12,079 nucleotides of DNA from JABMMZ01 sp044377005. Its GTDB lineage: Bacteria > Bacteroidota > Bacteroidia > NS11-12g > UBA955. Positions 1 to 6,892 of the stretch are shown here, one piece after another. The stretch is taken from NCBI GenBank assembly GCA_044377005.1, contig JBILJV010000066.1, positions 1 through 12,079 of the forward strand. The letters run 5' to 3'. Position 1 is the stretch's first letter. The number at the start of each line of letters is the position of its first letter. The position numbers were made by a program, and so were the translations under genes. Below the pieces are notes generated by a model. That model was not told where the DNA came from. It was given only the letters and a program-made list of their open reading frames with translations, and did no database searches.

Positions 1-95
1 CGCTCAACCTTACCCATAATGTAGGCATCCACCATTACATCACCAATAATCAATACTTTTTTACCAGAAAATTGTTCAATAATTGAATTCATCAT
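1..95 (-). CDS. PfkB-type sugar kinase, HldE/RfaE kinase-domain-like (N-terminus only)
   Basis: Only the first 31 codons are in the window; the gene continues off the left edge. The visible protein starts MMNSIIEQFSGKKVLIIGDV and goes on with MVDAYIMGKVER. The 'hydrophobic strand-GDVM-D-Y--G-V-R' pattern is the N-terminal signature of the PfkB/ribokinase fold, and its form matches the D-glycero-beta-D-manno-heptose-7-phosphate kinase domain of HldE (RfaE), which acts in the cytoplasm in ADP-heptose synthesis for lipopolysaccharide. Two adjacent ATG codons (93-95 and 90-92) could start it. The first overlaps the TGA stop of the upstream aminotransferase as ATGA, so the two genes are probably co-transcribed and translationally coupled. 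With so little sequence I cannot tell whether the C-terminal nucleotidyltransferase domain follows, or whether this is another PfkB kinase. Confidence 0.7.
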   Translation of the reverse strand, partial: MMNSIIEQFSGKKVLIIGDVMVDAYIMGKVE

Positions 96-1306
96 TTAAG
101 TAAACTAAGTGCTTCTTTAATTCTGTTAATTGCTATTGTTAAGTTTTCTTCATTGGTAGCAAACGATAAACGAATGCAATGATCGTTACCAAAAGCACTT
201 CCAGCTACTGTAACAACATAAAACTCATTAAGAATATACATGCAAAGGTCTTGTGAATTATGAATTGTATAAGTTTTATAAGATTTACCAATGAAATGAC
301 TGATATCTGGAAATAAATAGAAAGCACCATCTGGATTTAAAAGTTTAATGCCTTCAACATCTTTCAATAAGTTATAGCACAAATCACGGCGACTGTGAAA
401 AGCAATTCTCATATCGTATGTTGGTTGCATATCGCCAAGTAATGCAGCAATTGCAGCTTTTTGGGCAATAGAGTTTGTACCACTTGTAAATTGACTTTGT
501 AGTTTTTCACAAGCAAAAGCTATTTCTTTGGGCGCTCCAATATAACCAATTCTCCAGCCAGTCATTGAAAATGCTTTAGAAACTCCATTTACTGTAATTG
601 TACGATTTATTAAAGTTCCATAATTAGCGATACTATAGTGTTTTTCATTGAAATTAATGTGTTCATAGATTTCATCACTTATAATATAAACATGAGGATG
701 ACGTTCAAACACCTCAGCAAATGCCATTAATTCACTTTCATTATAAATCATGCCACTTGGATTGTTAGGGCTGCTAAACATGAATAACTTAGTTTTAGGT
801 GTTATTGCTTCCTCTAGTTGTTGAGGTGTTATTTTGTAATGATTTTCAATGCTTGTATTTATAAACAAACAAACACCTTCTGCTAAATTTACCATGTCAG
901 AGTAACTAACCCAATAAGGCTGTGGAATAATTACTTCGTCACCTGGATTTACCAAGGCTAATACGGTATTCATAATTGAATTTTTAGCACCTGTACTAAC
1001 CACAATTTGGTCTGTGTTATAATCTAAATTATTATCTCTTTTAAACTTGAGCTTTATAGCTTCTTTTAAATCAGGAATACCAGCAACAGGAGTGTAGTAT
1101 GTAAAGTTTTCATTAATAGCCTCAATGGCAGCTTTTTTTATGTGGTCTGGCGTTCTAAAATCAGGTTCACCAAAACTTAAATTAATAATTGGTTTTCCTT
1201 CTGCAGCCAACGCTCTACCTAGTTTTGCCATTGCAATTGTCTCTGATTCGGCAATTCTATTTAAACGTTGAGCGATTGTTTCGCTAATATGTTTTTGATT
1301 CGACAT
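92..1306 (-). CDS. Class I/II PLP-dependent aminotransferase (aspartate aminotransferase type)
   Basis: A 404-residue cytoplasmic enzyme that moves an amino group between an amino acid, probably aspartate, and a 2-oxo acid using pyridoxal phosphate. The fold-type I landmarks are in order: FGEPDF near residue 45, YYTPVAGIPDL near 70, STGAKNS near 104 (phosphate loop), PYWVSY at 130-135, SSPNNPSG at 178-185, DEIYE from Asp211 (pyridine-ring Asp), SKAFSMTGWRIGY with Schiff-base Lys244, and IRLSFA with Arg379 for the substrate carboxylate. PYWVSY and the length fit the subgroup I-gamma aspartate aminotransferases of Bacteroidota and Thermus rather than E. coli AspC. I start at the ATG at 1306 (MSNQKHISET). 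An in-frame ATG at 1363 would add a hydrophobic 19-residue leader not expected in this family. The stop overlaps the start of the downstream sugar kinase gene. Exact substrate is inferred. Confidence 0.93.
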   Translation of the reverse strand: MSNQKHISETIAQRLNRIAESETIAMAKLGRALAAEGKPIINLSFGEPDFRTPDHIKKAAIEAINENFTYYTPVAGIPDLKEAIKLKFKRDNNLDYNTDQIVVSTGAKNSIMNTVLALVNPGDEVIIPQPYWVSYSDMVNLAEGVCLFINTSIENHYKITPQQLEEAITPKTKLFMFSSPNNPSGMIYNESELMAFAEVFERHPHVYIISDEIYEHINFNEKHYSIANYGTLINRTITVNGVSKAFSMTGWRIGYIGAPKEIAFACEKLQSQFTSGTNSIAQKAAIAALLGDMQPTYDMRIAFHSRRDLCYNLLKDVEGIKLLNPDGAFYLFPDISHFIGKSYKTYTIHNSQDLCMYILNEFYVVTVAGSAFGNDHCIRLSFATNEENLTIAINRIKEALSLLK

Positions 1307-1321
1307 ATGGTTAATAATCTG

Positions 1322-1329
1322 CAAACCTA
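1322..1329 (-). promoter_or_regulatory. Possible -7 box ahead of aminotransferase gene
   Basis: TAGGTTTG on the minus strand matches the Bacteroidota -7 consensus TAnnTTTG and ends about 15 bases before the chosen ATG. No convincing TTG/TTTG -33 element lies 17-23 bases upstream, and the implied leader is very short, so this is only a candidate. Confidence 0.3.
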
Positions 1330-1420
1330 ATGTAATAATGTTAAAACATGAAATAATTAGCAAACATCTCTTACAAAATGCCCCTTTTTTTAGACGATTT
1401 TATTACAATAAATAAATTGA

Positions 1421-2920
1421 TCAATCTTTTTTCTTTTTACCAGTTATTCCCGCACTTATACCAACGTAAAAATCAGAACCATAAATATTATTGCCTTTAA
1501 GCTGACTGATTAAATTATCAGAGCCAACAAATACAGGACCTACTCTGCAATATATGCCGACTCTACCATTTCTATAATCATTCATTATTCCAATTGGCAA
1601 AGCGACTTCTAATAATTTAGTTTCTATTCTTGGAATCAACATAAAATAGGATGCTCTTCTAACGCCAACTGCTTTTTTACCTCTTAAATCTTGTGACCAA
1701 TTGGCACCTACATAGAAAAATTTAAACACATTGTAATCAAACTGAAGATTTATTGTACTTGGCATTGCTGTTACTATTTGTGATTCAAAACTGTCTATCT
1801 GAAAAATAGTTCTAAGTGCACTGTCTACATATCTTGTGCCTTCATTTTTATTACTGCTTAATGCATTGATAAAATTGGTGTCAATTTTTAATACTTTATC
1901 GATTGATCCATTTGTAATTCTTGTATTTTTTAAGTTATTTTTATAAGTGATACTTCCTCCATCCAAAACACTTAATCCTGCTCGAAAGATATATTGATTT
2001 TTATTATTTTGGGTTTTGCTATCTTCTTTTGCTTTTAATTCAATTGTTCCTCCTATATCGTAACCAAAACCAGTTCCTTGGAGTTTGTTACTTAATACAT
2101 CAAAATTGACTGCATTGATATTTTCAAAATAGCTTGGATCAGTATAGCCATATTCAATATCTGTTTTATTGAATATTATAGAATCACTTCCTGAGGCCCT
2201 GAAAGAGACTCCTTTATTTTTAACATAACCTGTTGCATATCCCATCAGTAATTTGGGAGTAATTCCTGCTTTAATAACCATTTTTTCATTATTAATGATG
2301 GTTTTGGCAAGTGTAATTCCAAATTCACCGTAGGCATTTATATTAACAGTAAAGGCATTGTCGCCAAAGGTTTGTCCAACACTGAATTTATTTGGACCAC
2401 TATAAGTTACAGAGCCATTACTGCTATCAATTCCGTACCTTGCAATTCTTGCCAAAGGTTCAGCAAAATCATTTATTTGAAAAGAAAGGTTGTTTTTATA
2501 TTGAAAGCCAAATGCAAACCCTTTTCCTATCTGTTGCATATATCCTGGAGCTCGTGTTTGTATATATAAATTTAGGTTTTTCGATTTACCATTTATATTT
2601 TCTTTGAGCCAATTTTCGTCAAACTTAACACTTCCATTTGGGTTTTTGAATTGGGCAGGAACATTGCCTGTAATTAAATTGAGCAAGGAAAATGGCATAT
2701 TTAAGCTTAAGTAGTCATTGTTAAAACCTGTTCCAAAGGTAAAAGCATTTATATGCATTTTATGTCTACTATTGACTATAGAAGCTGGATTTAAGTTGGT
2801 TTGATGAATTCCGCCATAGTTACTGTGTTGCAAACCAAGAAAAGTTTGTGATTGTAATTTGAGGCAATAATTATTTAACAAACTAAATATAATAAGAATG
2901 TTTAAAATCTGTTTTTTCAT
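1421..2920 (-). CDS. DUF5723 family outer-membrane beta-barrel-like protein
   Basis: A 499-residue protein with a Sec-type signal peptide (MKK, hydrophobic core about residues 5-18, probable cleavage near LQSQ-TF at residue 25). The mature N-terminus, GLQHSNYGGIHQTNLNPASI followed closely by INAFTFG, matches the start of DUF5723 proteins, secreted Bacteroidota proteins of unknown function with many predicted beta strands. The rest alternates aromatic and polar residues (FAFGFQYKNNLSFQI, FEITL-like strands), and the C-terminal region GPVFVGSDNLISQLKGNNIYGSDFYVGISAGI is also typical of the family. I infer an outer-membrane barrel. The protein ends in KKKKD after the last strand, not in a terminal aromatic residue. 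The start at 2920 is preferred to one at 2980 because only it puts the signal peptide at the N-terminus. The gene diverges from the DUF423 gene with 25 bp between starts. Confidence 0.8.
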   Translation of the reverse strand: MKKQILNILIIFSLLNNYCLKLQSQTFLGLQHSNYGGIHQTNLNPASIVNSRHKMHINAFTFGTGFNNDYLSLNMPFSLLNLITGNVPAQFKNPNGSVKFDENWLKENINGKSKNLNLYIQTRAPGYMQQIGKGFAFGFQYKNNLSFQINDFAEPLARIARYGIDSSNGSVTYSGPNKFSVGQTFGDNAFTVNINAYGEFGITLAKTIINNEKMVIKAGITPKLLMGYATGYVKNKGVSFRASGSDSIIFNKTDIEYGYTDPSYFENINAVNFDVLSNKLQGTGFGYDIGGTIELKAKEDSKTQNNKNQYIFRAGLSVLDGGSITYKNNLKNTRITNGSIDKVLKIDTNFINALSSNKNEGTRYVDSALRTIFQIDSFESQIVTAMPSTINLQFDYNVFKFFYVGANWSQDLRGKKAVGVRRASYFMLIPRIETKLLEVALPIGIMNDYRNGRVGIYCRVGPVFVGSDNLISQLKGNNIYGSDFYVGISAGITGKKKKD

Positions 2921-2921
2921 A

Positions 2922-2929
2922 TATTTTTG
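2922..2929 (+). promoter_or_regulatory. Candidate -7 box for the DUF423-sixA-priA operon
   Basis: TATTTTTG matches TAnnTTTG. Transcription from it would start near 2936, giving a leader of about 10 bases to the ATG at 2946 and excluding the earlier in-frame ATGs at 2898 and 2934. The -33 element would lie inside the divergent DUF5723 signal-peptide codons and is not clear. Confidence 0.4.
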
Positions 2930-2945
2930 TGAAATGTTTTTATTG

Positions 2946-3344
2946 ATGCAGGATAAAAAAATAATTGGTTTGTGTTTCATACTTTTTTCTTTTTCTATTG
3001 CAATGGGAGCTTTAGGGGCTCATAGTTTGGAAAAAATTCTATCAGATGATAGGCTGAAAGTTTTTAATAAAGCTAATTATTACTTGGCAATTCAATCTAT
3101 TTCGCTGATTGTTTTAATTCAATACAAAACTAATTACAAAATTGAGATTTCTAAACAAATAATTTTTTTAGTATTAGCTGGCATGGTTTTATTTAGCTTG
3201 AGCTTGTATTTAGTTTCTTTATATGAAATTGAAGGTTTGTTTTTTTTGAAAAAAATGGGTTTGTTTGCACCTTTTGCGGGAGTTAGTATGATTTTAGGAT
3301 GGACAATCATTGGAATTAAAATCATCAATACTAAAATAGAATAA
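2946..3344 (+). CDS. DUF423 (YgdD-like) small inner-membrane protein
   Basis: A 132-residue protein with four hydrophobic segments (about residues 6-26, 44-60, 70-92 and 103-126), so an inner-membrane protein. It has the DUF423 signatures MGALGAHSLEKIL at 20-32 (compare GAFGAH in E. coli YgdD) and GLFAPFAGVSMILGW at 105-119 (compare TPVGGVSFLAGW). The family has no established biochemical function. One deviation: second-helix YQxxH of YgdD (YQAFH) reads YLAIQ here, so the His is Gln. I chose the ATG at 2946 because it puts the first helix near the N-terminus as in relatives; 2934 and 2898 are in-frame alternatives. The gene ends 7 bases before the sixA-like gene and is probably the first gene of an operon that includes priA. 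Confidence 0.85.
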   Translation: MQDKKIIGLCFILFSFSIAMGALGAHSLEKILSDDRLKVFNKANYYLAIQSISLIVLIQYKTNYKIEISKQIIFLVLAGMVLFSLSLYLVSLYEIEGLFFLKKMGLFAPFAGVSMILGWTIIGIKIINTKIE

Positions 3345-3351
3345 TAAAAGC

Positions 3352-3828
3352 ATGACTAAATTAGTATTAATAAGGCACTCTAAATCGGAAGAATTAAATT
3401 TATATAAGTCTGACTTTGAGAGAAATTTGAGTGAAAAAGGTTTATTGGATATTCAAAAGGTAAAAAAACACTATTTTTCAGAAAAACCTTTTCCTGATTT
3501 AATTTTATCAAGTTCAGCCAATAGAACAAAACAAACGACTGAACTATTTTTTGATTTTATGGATGTTGTTCCCAATATTGTTTATTTGGATCAGTTATAC
3601 CATGCAAGTGCTTCTGAGATTTTGGATATTATTAATAGATATGCAACAAATTATAATTTTATTGCTGTTGTAGGGCACAATATGGGGTTAAGTGAATTGG
3701 CTAATTTACTTTCAAAAAAAGGTTGTTCTGAATTGCCCACAACAGGTTATGCTTTGTTGGAGTTTGAAAATGGTGTTGAGTTACACCAAGGTAATTTGTG
3801 TGAAATGTTAAGCCCTAAGTCTCTTTGA
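3352..3828 (+). CDS. SixA-like histidine phosphatase family protein
   Basis: A 158-residue cytoplasmic protein of the histidine phosphatase (phosphoglycerate-mutase-like) superfamily. The catalytic set is visible: LIRHSKSE with Arg8 and nucleophile His9, SSSANRTKQT with Arg58, and VVGHN with His109. The short length, DFERNLSEKG after the RH motif (DxxRxLTxxG in relatives) and LYHASASEIL are those of the SixA group, whose E. coli member dephosphorylates phosphohistidine proteins. The true substrate here cannot be read from sequence. The gene starts 7 bases after the DUF423 stop, and its TGA overlaps the probable TTG start of priA, so it sits mid-operon. Nothing suggests a functional link to PriA beyond co-transcription. 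Confidence 0.9.
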   Translation: MTKLVLIRHSKSEELNLYKSDFERNLSEKGLLDIQKVKKHYFSEKPFPDLILSSSANRTKQTTELFFDFMDVVPNIVYLDQLYHASASEILDIINRYATNYNFIAVVGHNMGLSELANLLSKKGCSELPTTGYALLEFENGVELHQGNLCEMLSPKSL

Positions 3829-6302
3829 TTGAGGAGGATTTCATATCTGATGTAGTCTATGTAGAGGTTATTTTACCTTTACCATTAAAGAAATTATTTA
3901 CCTACCGAGTTCCAAGTGAATATTTGGAATTAGCAGTAGTTGGAAAAAGGGTTTTTGTGCCTTTTGGAGTTAGAAAAGTATACACTGCGTTAATTAAATC
4001 GATTACATCTGTTGCCCCTCAACAATATGAAGCATTAAATATAATTTCAATTATTGATGATAATCCTTTGATTTCCGAGGAGCAAATAGCTTTTTGGGAA
4101 TGGATGGCGGGATATTATATGTGTGGTTTGGGAGATATTATGTTGGCAGCCTTGCCCTCAGGGTTAAGATTGGCTAGCGAAACTTTTGTTTGTATTCAAG
4201 AAGATTTGGATTACAATCCCGAGGAGTTAGACGAACGTGAAGTGCAGATTTTAAAGGTTTTAGAAGGGAAGGAAAAAATTAAAATTGCTGATTTGGAAAC
4301 CACCCTCAAGTCTAAAACTTCTTTTGTTAAGGTTATAAAAAGTCTATACGACCGTGGTTTTATTGTCATTTTTGAAGATTTAGGTCAAAAATACAAACCC
4401 AAAACAGAAAAGTTATTAAAGATAAATAAAGATTTGAGCGAAGGTGAATTAATGGCTTTGATGAGCGAAATTGAGCAAAAAGCAAGTAAAAAAAGTCAAT
4501 TTGATGTCTTGCTTTGCTTAATTGGGAGTCACGAAAGGCAAGCATTAAAAACAAAATTAATTACCACATACCAGTTAAAATCCTCTGCTATTAAGCAATT
4601 GGTAAATAAAAAAGTAATTATTGAAGAACAAATTGCGGTCGATAGATTTCAATATGGAGATCATTTGGCACAAACTAATGCTTATCGATTAACCCCCAAA
4701 CAAACAGAGGCTGTTCAAGTTATTGAAACTGAGTTTGAGTCCAAATCAACTGTTTTATTGTATGGAGCTACCGCATCTGGAAAAAGTTTATTATATGTTG
4801 AGTTGATTAAAAAGCAAATAGAAAAAGGGAATAGTGTATTGGTTTTAGTACCTGAATTGGCTTTAACACATCAATTTATCAATTTACTTGAAGGTTTTTT
4901 TGGTGAAACCTTAATGGTTTCACACAGTCGATATAGTTTTAATGAGAAAGTGGAGATATGGCAGCATGTTCAATCTGGTAAAGCAAAGGTTTTATTAGGG
5001 GCTAGGTCAGCTTTGTTTATGCCAATCCATCAATTGGGGTTAATTATTGTTGATGAAGAACATGAGAATACTTACAAACAATCGGAAAAATCGCCACGTT
5101 ATCAAGCAAGAGATTGTGCTGTTGTTTTGGCACATAAGTTAAAAGCAAAGGTACTATTAGGTTCTGCAACACCATCAGTAGAAACATATTACAATACCCA
5201 AGTTGGAAAATATGGATTGGTGAAATTGGATGAAAGATATGGAGATTCATTGTCAGCAAAAATGACAATTGTGGATGTAAAGGAAGATATTAGAAAAAAA
5301 ACAATGTCTGGAATTTTCAGTGAAACCCTTTATAATCAATTAAAATCATTAAAAAGTGAACATAAGCAAGCCATTTTATTCCAAAATCGAAAAGGTTTTG
5401 TACCTATTATTGAATGTACCACTTGTGGATGGGTAAGTAAATGTATTAATTGTGATATTTCCTTAACATATTACAAGTATTCTAATAATTTAAGATGCCA
5501 TTACTGTGGATTTCAGCACGAAAATATAGTAAAATGTCAGGCTTGTGGCAATCATACTTTAACGATGGAAGGTTATGGAACAGAGAGAATTACTGAAGAG
5601 TTGCAACAATTGTTGCCAGAACTTAATGTGACTAGGTTCGATCAGGATAGTACAAGTAATAAGCATGCTTTTAAAACTATTATCAATGATTTTGAAAATC
5701 AAAAAATTGATGTGTTAGTTGGGACACAAATAGTAGTTAAAGGATTTGATTTTAAAAATGTATCATTAACAAGTGTCGTAAATGCTGATCAGTTATTGAA
5801 TTTTCCTGATTTTAGGTCAAATGAAAGAACCTTTCAACTATTAATACAATTGGCAGGTAGGGCAGGGAGACATAGAGAAAAAGGTGAAATGATTATTCAA
5901 ACCAAACAGCCTAATCATCCTGTATTAAAATCAGTTGAGAATTATAATTACTTAGAAATGTATCATCAGCAAATTAGTGAAAGAGAGCAGTTTCATTATC
6001 CGCCATTTAGTAAGTTAATTAAGATAACATTTAAACATAAGTCAAACCAATTGGTGAATGAAGCAGCTGTAAAATATACTGAATTATTAAAACAACAACT
6101 GGGTAATAGAGTTTTAGGTCCAGAAACACCTCATGTATCCAAATTAAGAAATATGTATATCCGTCATTTGTTAATTAAATTTGGGACCAATCCCCAAGAA
6201 GGGATTAATATCAAAAAATATGTTTTGGAAGTCTATGACTATTTATTAAAACGTGAAAATTATAAAGCTTTAGTCTTTATTGCTGATGTGGATTGTAACT
6301 AA
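3825..6302 (+). CDS. priA: Primosomal protein N' (replication restart helicase PriA)
   Basis: An 825-residue superfamily 2 helicase that recognises stalled forks and reloads the replicative helicase. In order: N-terminal 3'-DNA-end-binding domain (YVEVILPLPLKKLFTYRVP, about 12-30), winged-helix region (about 130-275), Walker A GATASGKS at 314-321, DEEH at 410-413, GSATPS from 446, and a two-zinc insertion with eight cysteines (531, 534, 540, 543, 558, 561, 571, 574) spaced as in E. coli PriA. GTQIVVKGFDF from 633 and the arginine-finger motif QLAGRAGR at 675-682 follow. E. coli PriA is about 730 residues; the extra length is mostly before the helicase core. The start is TTG at 3825, overlapping the sixA stop as TTGA. 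It is the only standard start codon between the in-frame TAA at 3816 and the conserved N-terminus; the first in-frame ATG (4104) would remove 93 conserved-domain residues. Confidence 0.95.
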   Translation: MIEEDFISDVVYVEVILPLPLKKLFTYRVPSEYLELAVVGKRVFVPFGVRKVYTALIKSITSVAPQQYEALNIISIIDDNPLISEEQIAFWEWMAGYYMCGLGDIMLAALPSGLRLASETFVCIQEDLDYNPEELDEREVQILKVLEGKEKIKIADLETTLKSKTSFVKVIKSLYDRGFIVIFEDLGQKYKPKTEKLLKINKDLSEGELMALMSEIEQKASKKSQFDVLLCLIGSHERQALKTKLITTYQLKSSAIKQLVNKKVIIEEQIAVDRFQYGDHLAQTNAYRLTPKQTEAVQVIETEFESKSTVLLYGATASGKSLLYVELIKKQIEKGNSVLVLVPELALTHQFINLLEGFFGETLMVSHSRYSFNEKVEIWQHVQSGKAKVLLGARSALFMPIHQLGLIIVDEEHENTYKQSEKSPRYQARDCAVVLAHKLKAKVLLGSATPSVETYYNTQVGKYGLVKLDERYGDSLSAKMTIVDVKEDIRKKTMSGIFSETLYNQLKSLKSEHKQAILFQNRKGFVPIIECTTCGWVSKCINCDISLTYYKYSNNLRCHYCGFQHENIVKCQACGNHTLTMEGYGTERITEELQQLLPELNVTRFDQDSTSNKHAFKTIINDFENQKIDVLVGTQIVVKGFDFKNVSLTSVVNADQLLNFPDFRSNERTFQLLIQLAGRAGRHREKGEMIIQTKQPNHPVLKSVENYNYLEMYHQQISEREQFHYPPFSKLIKITFKHKSNQLVNEAAVKYTELLKQQLGNRVLGPETPHVSKLRNMYIRHLLIKFGTNPQEGINIKKYVLEVYDYLLKRENYKALVFIADVDCN
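3831..3838 (+). promoter_or_regulatory. Shine-Dalgarno-like GAGGAGGA inside the start of priA
   Basis: GAGGAGGA is a strong anti-SD match, unusual here because the other genes in the window have A/T-rich leaders. It lies after the TTG at 3825 and four bases (TTTC) before an in-frame ATA at 3843. It may be only Glu-Glu codons, or it may mark a start at a non-standard codon. An out-of-frame ATG at 3850 is followed at once by TAG. Confidence 0.3.
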
Positions 6303-6853
6303 AGAGACTCGGCTATAATTTTAAATTTTAAATTAATAGCAAAAGGCATATCGTGAAGCATTCCTCTTCTTTTGATATATTTTACAACAAACGCAAAAGA
6401 TTCTTGAGTCAAATACTCTTTAAGTTCAACATCATTTAAATCGAGGTTAATATATCTAGAACGAATGTCAAGGATGTTTTTATTAGCGATTAAATTTTGT
6501 CCTACACCTGTTTTTTTAATATCCATAGAAATCATGGACATGTCTTTCAGGTTTGAATATTTAGTAGAATCTTCCCAGGCATAATCCATTACTTGAATTC
6601 GCATGTAAGTCAATCGTGCGGATACAATTTTACTTTTATTGGTATTTTTCTTTGCTAACTCACCATCTAATGAGGTAGGAAATTCAAATGATTCTCGTGT
6701 AATTAATGAATCTACCCCATGTGTTTCACCCACAAATTTATCAAAAAAAGAAAGTGGGTATTCAATTTCAATTAAATTTTTCTTTTCCTCTTTTTTACAA
6801 GAGTTGAAAATAAATAATGGAAAAAACAATAATAAATAGAATGAAGGTTTCAT
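6299..6853 (-). CDS. Small lipoprotein of unknown function, possibly surface-exposed
   Basis: A 184-residue protein I cannot place in a family. It has a lipoprotein signal peptide: MKPS, hydrophobic run LLLFFPLFIFNS, then Cys19 as the expected lipidated residue. The mature end CKKEEKK resembles the lipoprotein export signal of Bacteroidota (Cys followed by Lys and acidic residues), which can direct lipoproteins to the cell surface; that is inference. The rest is mixed polar and beta-rich (IEIEYPLSFF, SARLTYMRIQVMDY, YINLDLNDVEL, FAFVVKYI, FAINLKFKIIAES), suggesting one small globular domain without membrane helices. It begins 39 bases after the anmK stop on the same strand, so it may be read from the anmK transcript; TATCTTCG at 6874-6881 is a one-mismatch -7 box. 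Its stop overlaps the convergent priA end by 4 bases. Confidence 0.8.
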   Translation of the reverse strand: MKPSFYLLLFFPLFIFNSCKKEEKKNLIEIEYPLSFFDKFVGETHGVDSLITRESFEFPTSLDGELAKKNTNKSKIVSARLTYMRIQVMDYAWEDSTKYSNLKDMSMISMDIKKTGVGQNLIANKNILDIRSRYINLDLNDVELKEYLTQESFAFVVKYIKRRGMLHDMPFAINLKFKIIAESL

Positions 6854-6892
6854 AACAAATAATTAAACAACTACGAAGATAATAAAAAAAAA

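Noticed and set aside
1307..1363. N-terminal extension of the aminotransferase to an ATG at 1363
   Set aside because: It adds 19 hydrophobic residues not seen in this cytoplasmic family and covers the candidate promoter box; MSNQKH at 1306 fits better.
1360..1420. AT-rich inverted repeat TTTATT-GT-AATAAA as a terminator after the DUF5723 gene
   Set aside because: The loop is only two bases, the stem is all A-T, and no T-tract follows on the minus strand.
2372..2607. Plus-strand open frames antisense to the DUF5723 gene
   Set aside because: Short, with no family signal or promoter, in unrelated frames opposite a well-supported gene.
2921..2980. Extension of the DUF5723 protein to an ATG at 2980
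   Set aside because: It would bury the signal peptide behind 20 residues and run into the divergent DUF423 gene.
3134..3328. Minus-strand open frame opposite the DUF423 gene
   Set aside because: Low-complexity complement of membrane codons; no signal for a real protein.
5044..5268. Minus-strand open frame inside priA
   Set aside because: It lies across conserved helicase motifs of priA and has no recognisable domain.
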